64,000 nucleotides of DNA. Origin: an uncultured Pseudomonas sp. GTDB lineage: Bacteria; Pseudomonadota; Gammaproteobacteria; Pseudomonadales; Pseudomonadaceae. Positions 29,350 to 39,500 of the stretch are shown one piece after another (within the stretch, counting starts at the first letter, position 1; the number at the start of each line of letters is the position of its first letter). Location of the stretch: assembly GCA_943912755.1 (NCBI GenBank), contig CALTWF010000008.1:1-64000 (forward strand). The letters are read 5' to 3'. Below the pieces are notes generated by a model. It saw nothing but the letters and a program-made list of their open reading frames with translations. It was not told the origin of the DNA and searched no databases. Position numbers and translations under genes: made by a program.

Positions 29350-30644
29350 AGGGCTGGCCGCGCACCCTGGCCTCGCGCCTGTCGCTGATCTTCCTCGCCA
29401 GCCTGGTGCTGGCCCATGGCTTGTCCTTCGGCCTGCAGACCTTCGAGCGCTACAGCAGCGCGCGGACCCTGATGCTGAGCAACTTCGAGCAGGACATCGA
29501 TATCTCGGTGGCGATCCTCGAACGCCTGCCGACAACGGAACGCCCGGCCTGGCTGCAGCGCCTGCAGCGGCCCAACTACAGCTACCGGCTGGACCACGGC
29601 GAGCCCGGCACGCTGATGGACGACGAACCCGCCTCGGTGCGCTCGCTCAAGGCCACCCTGGGGCCGCGCTACACCGTGGATTTCCGCACCATTCCCGACA
29701 GCCGCCCGCACTACCAGGCACACCTGCGCCTCGCCGATGGCCAGCCACTGACCATCGACGTGCGGCCCTCGATCATGCCCTTATCACCGTGGCTGCCGGC
29801 GCTGCTGCTGGGCCAGCTGGCGCTCCTGCTGGTGTGTACCTGGCTGGCGGTGCGCACTGCCGTGCGGCCGCTGACCCACCTGGCCAGCGCGGTGGAAAAC
29901 CTCGATCCCAAGCGCCAGGACCAGCGCCTGGAAGAGCGCGGGCCGAGCGAGGTGGTGCAGGCGGCGGTGGCATTCAATGCCATGCAGGCGCGTATTGCCG
30001 CCTATGTGAAGGAACGCGTGCAACTGCTCGCGGCCATCTCCCATGACCTGCAAACGCCGATCACCCGCATGAAGCTGCGCGTCGAGTTCATGGACGAATC
30101 GACCGACAAGGACAAGCTCGCCAGCGATCTCGACGAGATCCGTCACCTGGTCAAGGAGGGGGTGGCCTATGCCCGCAGCACCGAGCCCTCGACCGAGCCG
30201 GACAGCCGGATCCACCTGACCGCCTTCCTTGAAAGCCTGGTATTCGACTACCGCGACACCGGGCGCGCCGTGGCGCTGCTGGAGTCCGGCGAGCGGCTGC
30301 TGGACAGCCGGCCGCAGGCGCTGCGTCGCCTGTTGAGCAACCTGATCGACAATGCCCTGAAGTTTGCCGGCGAGGCCCAGCTGCGGGTGCGGGAAGACGC
30401 CGCAGGCTGCCTGTCGATCCAGGTGCTGGACAACGGGCCGGGTATCCCGGAAGCGTTGCTGGGCGAGGTGGTCAAGCCGTTCTACCGCCTGGAAAGCTCG
30501 CGCAGCCGCGACACCGGCGGCACTGGCCTGGGGCTGGCGATTGCCGCGCAACTGGCGGCAAGCCTGGGTGCAGAGCTGCACCTGAGCAATCGCGAGGCAG
30601 GCGGGCTGTGTGCCGAGGTGAGGTTGCGCACGCGAGCGCAGTGA
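29346..30644 (+). CDS. Sensor histidine kinase
   Basis: A 432-residue membrane kinase. Membrane segment 1 lies near residues 9-30, then a periplasmic sensor of about 125 residues, then segment 2 near 150-175 (LLLGQLALLLVCTWLAVRTAV). HAMP follows, then the dimerisation helix with phospho-acceptor His233 (AAISHDLQTPITRMKL), an N-box (LLSNLIDNALKF), and G-boxes (VLDNGPGIP, GGTGLGLAI). The periplasmic domain has no Cys. It may therefore sense a ligand or envelope state rather than thiol redox directly. It pairs with the response regulator before it. Confidence 0.92.
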   Translation: MKGWPRTLASRLSLIFLASLVLAHGLSFGLQTFERYSSARTLMLSNFEQDIDISVAILERLPTTERPAWLQRLQRPNYSYRLDHGEPGTLMDDEPASVRSLKATLGPRYTVDFRTIPDSRPHYQAHLRLADGQPLTIDVRPSIMPLSPWLPALLLGQLALLLVCTWLAVRTAVRPLTHLASAVENLDPKRQDQRLEERGPSEVVQAAVAFNAMQARIAAYVKERVQLLAAISHDLQTPITRMKLRVEFMDESTDKDKLASDLDEIRHLVKEGVAYARSTEPSTEPDSRIHLTAFLESLVFDYRDTGRAVALLESGERLLDSRPQALRRLLSNLIDNALKFAGEAQLRVREDAAGCLSIQVLDNGPGIPEALLGEVVKPFYRLESSRSRDTGGTGLGLAIAAQLAASLGAELHLSNREAGGLCAEVRLRTRAQ

Positions 30645-31948
30645 TCGTCGAGTGCACTCGGGCGCTCAAGGCGGACGTGCTGGCGAGACTGCATATTTGC
30701 GAAAAAGTTCCAATTGCGCTGTTGCTGGATTGGACTTTCCGCTGTCCGGTCGATCAGCATTGCCATCATCGCGCCATATCTGCCGGCCGCAATCCCGAGT
30801 CTGGTATGCCATATCCTTAGTTGCCACTGTCGAGCATCCGAGCCGGATTTTACATTTTGAAGTATTTGGCTATCAGGGGCTGACGAAATGGATATAAGGC
30901 CATTCAGGCAGATCTGGACCTAAGGTTATAAGCAGGCATTTGAGTGATATCCGATTGGAATGACCCTCAATTGGGTTGCCATCATTAAGCTATCAACTTG
31001 GCTGTCAAGGGTGATGTTCTTTCGCCAGGTGAGGGAAGTGCGGGCGGCAGGACAGGCCATGGGGCGGCACCCCCGCAAACATTGCTCCGGATCGATTTTG
31101 TGAGGTGGTTCACATTTTTCTGGCCGTCGGTTTCTGCTGTCAAAGGTAATTCAAATCGGCCGCTCTCATGGTTTTCCGGTTGTATGTGAATACACATTCG
31201 GCTTCTCGCGCACCGCGATCTTTTCGGCTTTTTTTAAGTTTGTTTTCAGGGTTGTTCATCTTGAGCTTTTTTACAGGGGTGGGGCTGGTTGTTTTTATAT
31301 GATTTATTGTTTGTGCTTTATTTGGTTGTTTTTGTTGTTCGTCTTTGTTCATTGTTTGTTGGTGCACTTTTTCTGCTGTTTCATTTTATCAAGTGTCTGT
31401 TTCACATGTTGGCTGTTTTTATTTTTTCCGTTTGTTGTCGGTAACTTTACCTGAATTGCCTGGCGCTCAAAATATTTGCGCTGACGCCGATTTTTTTCAC
31501 GGGGTCGGCCCAAGCCTATCCCGCAAGCCCTTGCTGCACATGGGATTGGCGGGAGGTGGTGGTTTCCCTTTCAGCGCTATACCCATTGTTTTGCGCGCTT
31601 ATGAAAGTTGCACTTCGTCGCGTCAAACCGGCGGCGTCAAAAAATATTGGCAACTTGCCGTTGACCGTTATTGCTAACGGCGCTATTAATGCGCCAACTC
31701 TACCCAGACCCTACTATCGGTCGTAACTGCGAAGGACTTGCGGGGGGAGTGGCAAACTACTTTGCGTGCATGCTTCCTTGAGGCCGCTTGTGTGTGCCCA
31801 ACTAAAAAGATAATTGGCTGACTGTTCTTCGGCCGGGGCGCTCTTGTGCCCGAAATAATGCCAACGGATTACCAAGGACTGTTCGTCGCCCTGTTTTGGG
31901 GCGCCGCTCGTGTGTGTTCAATCGCCAATAACTGACAGCAAGGTTCCC
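30645..31948. other. 1.3-kb AT-rich gene-free leader of the two-partner secretion operon
   Basis: No convincing gene is present. From about 31190 to 31450 the plus strand is strongly T/G-rich with few A or C. Near 31660-31697, CCGTTA-TTGC-TAACGG and GGCGC-TATTAAT-GCGCC form small dyads. Closer to the gene, GACTGTTCTTCGGC (31820) recurs as GACTGTTCGTCGCC (31878), each followed by a GGGGCGC element, so two degenerate copies stand 58 bases apart. Low GC in a GC-rich genome suggests a silenced (MvaT/H-NS-type) and regulated promoter region or acquired DNA. Confidence 0.5.
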
Positions 31949-33544
31949 ATGTTCAATTCCCCCGTACCGGCGAAGGCGCTGCTGTGCGCCCTCGGTTTTG
32001 CCGTGATGACAGCCAACGCCGCGATGGCCAGCGAAAGCCCGGCCGCGGCCACCCAGGCCCAGGCCTCCCAGAGCCGGGTGATGGTCAAGGCGGTCGAGTT
32101 CAGCGGTAACCGCACCTTCACCAGCGAGCAACTCGGCGCGCAGATCGCCGCCGATATCGGCCGGCCGATGAGCCTGGTCGAAATGAAGGCCCTGGCCGCC
32201 AAGATCGAGGCCTACTACCAGGCCGCCAACTACCGCCTGGTCAAGGTGGTGGTGCCGGCCCAGGACTTCGCCAACGAGCCGGCCCTCAAGCTGGTGGTGC
32301 TGGAAGGCTGGCTGGGCAATGTCCAGGTCACCGGTGCCAAGCGCTTCACCCCGGAACAGGTGCGTGACGCCCTGACCGCCGGCGGCGTAGTCGAAGGCAA
32401 GCCGTTCACCCTCGAACAGGTCGAGCGTGCGCTGACCCACCTGAACCGCCTGTCCGGCATCGAGGTCACCTCGACCCTGCAACCCGGCGTGCAGACCGGT
32501 TCCACCGACCTGGTGGTCGATGTCACCGAGGAAAACCGCGTCCAGGGCGCCCTGGAAGTGAACAACTACGGCAGCAAGGACACCGGTGAAACCCGGGTGA
32601 TGCCCAGCCTGAAGTTCACCAACCTGACCGGCCACGGCGACGAAGCCAACGTCATGGCCCTGACCTCGATCGGCGAGGGCGACCTGTGGTACGGCTACGT
32701 CGACTACAGCCTGCCGCTCAATGCCCGCGGCACCAAGGCCCGTGCCTACTTCTCGAAAGGTAACGTGGACGTCGGCAGCACCTACCGCGTGCTGGAAATC
32801 GAGGGTGACAACCAGAGCTGGGGCCTGGGCGTGTCCCAGGACTTCGTGCGCTCGGCGCGCACCATCGTCACCGCCGAGGCCTGGCTGGAATCCCAGGACC
32901 TGGAGCAGAGCATCCTTGGCGTGCGTACCGCCGAAGACAAGATCCGCAAGCTGCGCTTCGGCCTGAGCCTGGACAATTCCGATCTTTACGGCCGCACCCT
33001 GGCCAGCGCCGGCCTGCACTACGGCCTCGGCGAAGCCCTGGGGGGCATGGACGACGACTCGCTGATGTCCAGCCGCGCCGCCGCCAAGGCAGACAACAAG
33101 TTCACCAAATTCACCTTCGACATTGCCCGCCTGCAACAGATCACCCCGCGTTTCCTGGTGATCCCGCGCATTGCCGGTCAGTACTCGCTGGACTCGCTGG
33201 TATCGAGCGAGCAGTGGGGCGTCGGTGGTTTCAACTCGGTGGTCGGCCACGCGCCGTCGACCTGGTCGGGCGACCACGGTTTCACCGCCAGCGTCGAAGG
33301 CCGCTATTCGCTGTTCAAGGACAACGACCGCTACCAGGCCACTGCGCGCCTGGAACACGGCCAGGTCTGGTTGAAGGACCCGCTGGTCGGCCAGGACGAC
33401 CACCAGGATCTCAGCGGTGCCGCCATCGGCCTGCTGGCGCGGCCGATCGACAGCGTCGACCTGCGCGTCGATTTCGGAGTGCCTATCGGTGACAAGACCG
33501 AAGACAGCTCCTACGTCTACGCCCAGGCCCGCTACCGCTTCTGA
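31949..33544 (+). CDS. ShlB/FhaC-type two-partner secretion transporter (TpsB)
   Basis: A 531-residue outer-membrane transporter. After a signal peptide (cleavage near AMA) come a POTRA pair starting at VMVKAVEFSGNRTFTSEQLG and FVKVVVPAQDF-like strands. The 16-strand FhaC barrel follows, ending in YAQARYRF with a C-terminal Phe. It exports the large protein encoded 40 bases downstream. ATG at 31949 was chosen because AAGG is in place and a signal peptide follows. The upstream in-frame ATG adds an unlikely hydrophilic leader. Confidence 0.93.
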   Translation: MFNSPVPAKALLCALGFAVMTANAAMASESPAAATQAQASQSRVMVKAVEFSGNRTFTSEQLGAQIAADIGRPMSLVEMKALAAKIEAYYQAANYRLVKVVVPAQDFANEPALKLVVLEGWLGNVQVTGAKRFTPEQVRDALTAGGVVEGKPFTLEQVERALTHLNRLSGIEVTSTLQPGVQTGSTDLVVDVTEENRVQGALEVNNYGSKDTGETRVMPSLKFTNLTGHGDEANVMALTSIGEGDLWYGYVDYSLPLNARGTKARAYFSKGNVDVGSTYRVLEIEGDNQSWGLGVSQDFVRSARTIVTAEAWLESQDLEQSILGVRTAEDKIRKLRFGLSLDNSDLYGRTLASAGLHYGLGEALGGMDDDSLMSSRAAAKADNKFTKFTFDIARLQQITPRFLVIPRIAGQYSLDSLVSSEQWGVGGFNSVVGHAPSTWSGDHGFTASVEGRYSLFKDNDRYQATARLEHGQVWLKDPLVGQDDHQDLSGAAIGLLARPIDSVDLRVDFGVPIGDKTEDSSYVYAQARYRF

Positions 33545-33583
33545 GCCCCGGAAACCACACCCCATTTGCACAGGTAAGTACTC

Positions 33584-36500
33584 ATGTCCCGCAAGAAGAA
33601 AGGCACACAGAGATTCATCAAGGCGGTTTCGGTTTCCGTGATCGGCGCCAGCAGCACGGTCGCCCTGGCCGCCCCTACCGGCGGCGATGCGGTCGCCGGC
33701 GGCATCACCATCGGCGCGATGAACAACAACGCCATGCTGATCACCCAGTTGCAGCAAAAAGGCATCATCAACTGGACCGACTTCAGCATCAACGCCGGCG
33801 AACTGGTTGAGTTCGCCCAGCAGGCCGGTACCGGCTCGATCACCCTGAACCGGGTACTGGGCAGCCAGGTCTCGAACATCCAGGGCGCGCTCCGCGCCAA
33901 CGGCAACATCTTCCTGATCAACCCCAACGGCATCGTCTTCGGCGCCAACTCCCAGGTCGACGTGGCCGGCCTGCTGGCGACCACCTTCGACGTGACCGAC
34001 CAGAGCTTCCTCAACGGCGGCGACCTGAGCTTCACCCAGGTGGTCGGCAAGGACCTGGCGAGCATCTCCAACGAAGGCCAGATCACCGCCGACAGCGGTG
34101 GCTTCGTCTACCTGGTGGCGCCGAAAGTCGACAACTCCGGCTTCGTCATCGCCAACGTCGGCCGCGTCACCATGGCCGCCGGTGACCGCTTCACGGTCAA
34201 CCTGCAAGGCAGCAACCTGATCAACTTCAGCGTGTCGTCCAGCACCCTGGCCGCCGCCACCGGCAACGACCTGACCGGCGTCAGCAACAGCGGCACCGTG
34301 AGCGCCCAGACCGTGCTGCTGGAAGGCAACAGCGCCAGCGGCCTGATGAGCTCGGTGGTCAACAACAGCGGCATCATCGAAGCCACCGACCTGACCATCA
34401 ACGCCGGTGACATCGTCCAGAACAACACCATCAAGGGTGTCGCCAGCGCCGCCGCAGCCACCACCGCGACCCTGAACGCCAGCAAGACCATCACCACCAC
34501 CGACAACAGCTCGACCCGCGCCACCACCCTGAACCTCGCGGTCAGCGACGAAGGCGCGTCGATCGGTTCCGAGGAAGCGGCCCTGCGCGTCGATGCAGAT
34601 ACCCTCAACGCCACGGCGGCCAGCGGCCACGTGCTGGTCACCGACGTCAACGGCGGCGTTGCCCTGGGCGAAGTCAAGGCCGGTACCGACACCGCCGGCG
34701 GCAGCGTGGTGATCACCGCGCAGAACGGCAACATCACCTCCGCCGACACCAGCAAGACCAACGTTTCCGGCTACTCCGCCAAGTTCGTCGCCGACGGCGC
34801 GGTGGGCAGCGACAGCGCCGCGGTCAACACCAAGGTCGGCGTGCTCTCCGCCTCGACCCAGAATGGCGGCATCAACGTCAACAACGATGGCGCACTGATC
34901 CTCGGCGATGTCATCGCCCGCGAGCAGATCACCGTCAACAACCTGACCTCCAGCTCGGCGGCCCTGGACAACAACGGCTCGATCACCCTGAGCAACGGCA
35001 ACACCGGCAGCAAGAACGTCAAGGTCCGCGCCAGCGAAGGCGTGATCCTCACCGGTACCGTGTCGGCCACCAACACCCTCAGCGTGACTTCCGACAACGG
35101 CGACATCCTCGCTGCCCAGGCCGGCACCGCGCTGGTCGGTCGTACCGTCAACCTGAGCGCCGGCGGTGAAGTGGGCGATGCCGCCCAGGCCCTGAGCACC
35201 CAGAGCAACACGGTCAACGCCAGTGCCGGCAACGGCGGCGTGTACCTGACCGAGAGCAATGTCCTGACTATCGGCACCCTGAGCGCCGCCGGCAGCGACA
35301 ACAACGTCGTGCTCAATGCCACCCAGGGCAACATCACCGTGGGCAGCATCACCGCCACCGACGGCAGCGTCAGCCTTACCGCCGGCAATGGCGGCATCGT
35401 CGCTTCCGGCTCGGGCGTCAACGTCAGCGCCGCCAGCCTGACCACGTCGAGCAAGAACGCCACCGGTGCCGCCAACAAGGCCCTGAGCACCAGCGTCGAC
35501 AGCCTCAGCGCCACCACCAGCGCGGCCCAGGCCGGCGTCTACGTGTCCAACAACAAGGCGCTGGAAAAACTCTCGGTGACCACCCCGAACGGTGACACCA
35601 ACGTCACCTTCAGCGGCGGTTCGCTGGTGTACAGCCGCGCCCTCAACAGCCTGACCCTGAACCGTGCCCAGGCCCTCGACCTGTCGTTCGCCAACACCGC
35701 CAGCGGCTTCAAGCTCAACGGCATCGACGCCGGCAGCGACAAGAGCGTGTCGCTGACTGCCGCCGGTGATATCACCCAGGGCAGCGGCAGCGTGGTCGCC
35801 AAGGACCTGGTCATCGACGCCTCCGGCAATATCGGCGCCAGCGGCAGCGCCCTGCAGACCCAGGCCAGCAGCCTCAACCTGACCAGCCGCAACGGCGCCG
35901 CGACCATCGCCAACACCTCGGCCGACCTCGACCTGACCGCCAAGGCCAGCGCCACCAACGGCGCCGTCACCGTCAGCCAGAGCGGCAACCTGGCGGTCAG
36001 TTCGGTGGTCGCCAAGACCGCCGTCGACCTCAGTGCCGGTGGTGCCGTGACCACTGCCGCCGACGCCGTCGGCACGGCGATTTCCGCCGGTTCGCTGAAA
36101 GTCGCTGGCGCCTCCATCGGCACCAGCAGCAAGGCCCTGTCCAGCCAGGTGGCCGGCGCGGTGAACCTGACCGCGAACGCAGGCGATATCAACTACTCCA
36201 ACATTGGCGCCATCAGCCTGCTGGACGTCCTCGCCAGCGGCAAGATCGCCTTCCAGAACTCCGGTGATGCCGTGGTCGGCCAGGTCAAGGCCGGCGACAC
36301 CATCAACTTCAAGGTCTCCGGCAACGTCACCGACGGCAACGGCTCGGCGGCCAACTTCATCACCAGCGGCCTGACCGCGGCGGTGAAATCCTTCGGCACC
36401 AGCGGCGACGCCCTGGAAATCCAGGTCGACAACCTGGTGATCGACGCGGCCAACGGCGGCATCTACGCGCGCCAGAGCAACGGCAACCTGCTGTCCCTGG

Positions 36501-39500
36501 TCCAGGCCACCAGCGGCGGCACCGGCAGCGACATCCAGATCGCCGCCGACGGCAGCATCAAGCTGGGCAACGTCGATGCCGGCGGCAACAACGTCAAACT
36601 GAGCGCCGGCGGCACCATCGAGGACGGCCGCAGCGACAAGACCAAGGCCAACGTGGTCGCCCGCGAGCTGGACATGAGCGCCCCGGGCGGCATCGGCAAG
36701 CAGGGCAATCTCGACCTGGACGTCAGCTTCCTCTCCGCCGCCGGCGGCAGCGGTGGCGTGACCGCCACCAACGCCGGCGCCGTAGCCGTCAACAGCAGCT
36801 CGCTGACCGGCAAGGGCACTGCGGCAATCACCATCGTCGCCACCGCGATCACCGTGCTGGACAACAGCGGCGGCACCATCACCATGGATGGCGGCTCGCT
36901 GACCCTGACCGCCACGGCGGGCAACATCGTCTTCCTCAACCAGAACGACACCATCTACCTGCCGGGTGGCGGCAGCATCACTCTGACCGCGATGAACAAG
37001 GCCAGCTCCTCGGTACCGGGCTACGACGGCGTGATCATCGCCGGCAACCTGAAGACCGACGGCGGCGACATCACCCTCAAGGCGCAGTCGAACATCACCA
37101 TCGGCATGCTCGATGCCGGCAATACCGGCAACGTCACCGTGGCCTCGGCCGGCGGCGTGATCCTCGACGGCAACGGCACCGCGCAGAACATCCGCGGCAA
37201 CAACGTCAGCCTCACCGCCAGCACCCCGAGCGAGCACACCGCCGAGCTGACCCGCGACACCGCCATCGCCGAGTACTCGGCGCGCGATGCCGAAGCCGCG
37301 GCCAAGCTGCTACAGCTGAACATCCTGATCCAGCAACTGAAGGACTACGAGGCCCTGGTTACCTCTGCCACCGTGCAGAACAGCCTGGCCGAGCTGACCC
37401 AGCGCCTGGCGGACATCGCCGCCACGGCCCAGGCGAACAAGGTCGACAGCATGTCGTCCACCGCCGACGCCCTGAACACCGCGCTGAACGCCGCCACCGT
37501 AGTGCGCAACGCCGCCGCCGTGATCGCCGGTGCCGCCCAGGCCGTACCGTTCTCCGGTGACGCCGGTGCCGATGCCGCCTTCGCCGTGGTCGACCTGGTG
37601 ATGTCCGCCGCCTCCCTGGCCCTGGACAGCTACGAGCGCTACAGCCTGGCGCCGCAGCAAGACCTGCTGGTGGAACTGAACAACACCCTGGACGTCGCCA
37701 ACGCCGCGGTCTACACCGCTGCCACCAACCTGGCGACCACCACGGCGATCCGCGACACCACCGCCACCTCCAAGGCCACCGCCGACCTGGCCGTGTTCAA
37801 GGCCAACACCGCCCGCGATGCCGCCCTCCAGGTGCGCAAGCAGGCCGTCGCCGCCTACGACCAGAACCAGATGATCGACAGCTCGGCCGACAAGCCGCTG
37901 GGCATCACCGCCAATCGCCTGGACATCAACAACGGCGGGGTCATCGACTCCAGCCTGTACCTGGACTCCACCGGCAGCCTCGGCCTGGGCAACATCACCG
38001 TGGCCGCCGGCGAGAAGATCGTCGCCGAAGCCACCGGCAACGTTGGCGTGGTCGGTAGCGTGAACAGCGACACCTCGATCAGCCTCAAGGCCGGCCAGGC
38101 CATCCTCGGCCAGGGCGGCGTGCTGGTCACCCCGGACCTGAAAATGGTCGCCGGCAATGGCATCGGTGCCCTGCAGGCGGTCAACACCCAGACCGACCGC
38201 GTTGCGGCCGACGCCGGCAACGGTGGCGTGGCCATCGTCAACGCCAACGGCGGCGCACTGCTGACCATCGGGACCCAGGGCGCGGTCAAGGGCATCAGCG
38301 GTGCCGGCGATATCAGCGTCACCACCGATGGCTCGCTGAAAATCGACCAACTGGTGAAAGACAGCACCCACACCCACACCGTCAGCCTGACCGCCACCGC
38401 TGGCGCGATCGTCGATGGCAACACCGTGGAGCGCAACGTGCAGGGCGGTACCCTGGTGGCCAAGGCCGCTGGCAACATCGACCTGGACAGCGAAGTCGAC
38501 ACCCTGAACGCCGAAGTCACCGACGCCGGCAACATCACCGTGCGTGAAGGCAATGCCGTCACCGCGCGCAACCTGAAGACCGCCAGCGGCAACATCGACC
38601 TCAAGGCCGGTGGTGCGGTAGTGGTCGGCAGCCTGGACGCCGGCAGCGGCACCATCGGCCTGCACGCCGACGGCGCGGTGGACGATGACCAGGACAACAG
38701 CACCCTGATCGTCGCCGACACCCTGAACATCCAGGCCGCCGGCAGCGTCGGTGCCACCGGCAGCACTTCGGTCCGTCATCTCGACACCCAGGTCAACACG
38801 GTCAATGTCACCGCCGCCGGCGAGGTCAACCTGGCCGAAGTCGACGACCTGGCGATCGGCACCCTGGAAACCACGCAAGGCAACGTCAGCGTCACCACCG
38901 GCGGCTCGCTGGAACTCGGCAGCCTGACCACCGGCACCACCAGCGACACCGTGACCTTGATGGTCGGCGGCGCAGTCAGCAACGCCAAGACCGATGGCAG
39001 CAGCAACATCGACGCGGCCAGCCTGGCCATCCGTGCCGGCAGCGGCATCGGTGCCGACAAGGCGCTGAACGTCAAGGTCGGCAACCTGGAAGCCTACTCC
39101 GCGGCCGGCAGCATCAAGCTCAAGGACCTGGATGGCGACCTGACCATCGGCGGCGTTACCCCGAACCTGGGCTACGCGGCGATCACCGGCGTCAACACCA
39201 ATGGTGGCGACATCGAGGTCAGCACCACCGGCAACCTGACCGTCGACGAAGACGTGCGCAACTTCGGCGCAGGCGCGATCAGCCTCGGCGCTGGCGGCAA
39301 CGTGCAGCAGAACGTCGATATCTCCGCGCTCAACGGTGACCTGTCGGTGACTGCCGGCGGCGACATCGTGATGAACCCTGGCGTGGTCGGCGTCGCCCTG
39401 ACCGGCGGCAACATCACCTACGCGGCCGGTGGCAACGCCAGCCTGCAAGGCGTCGGCACCGTCAACGGCAACATCAACCTCAGCGCCACCACCGGCAACC

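Noticed and set aside
31345..31677. 110-codon frame in the AT-rich leader
   Set aside because: It lies within the T/G-rich tract, has no ribosome site, and its Phe/Cys-rich sequence reflects base composition.
31802..37237. A continuous 1811-codon antisense open frame under the TPS genes
   Set aside because: It exactly mirrors the TpsB and TpsA coding sequence, is compositionally a shadow of GC-rich repetitive codons, and has no start signal or family match.
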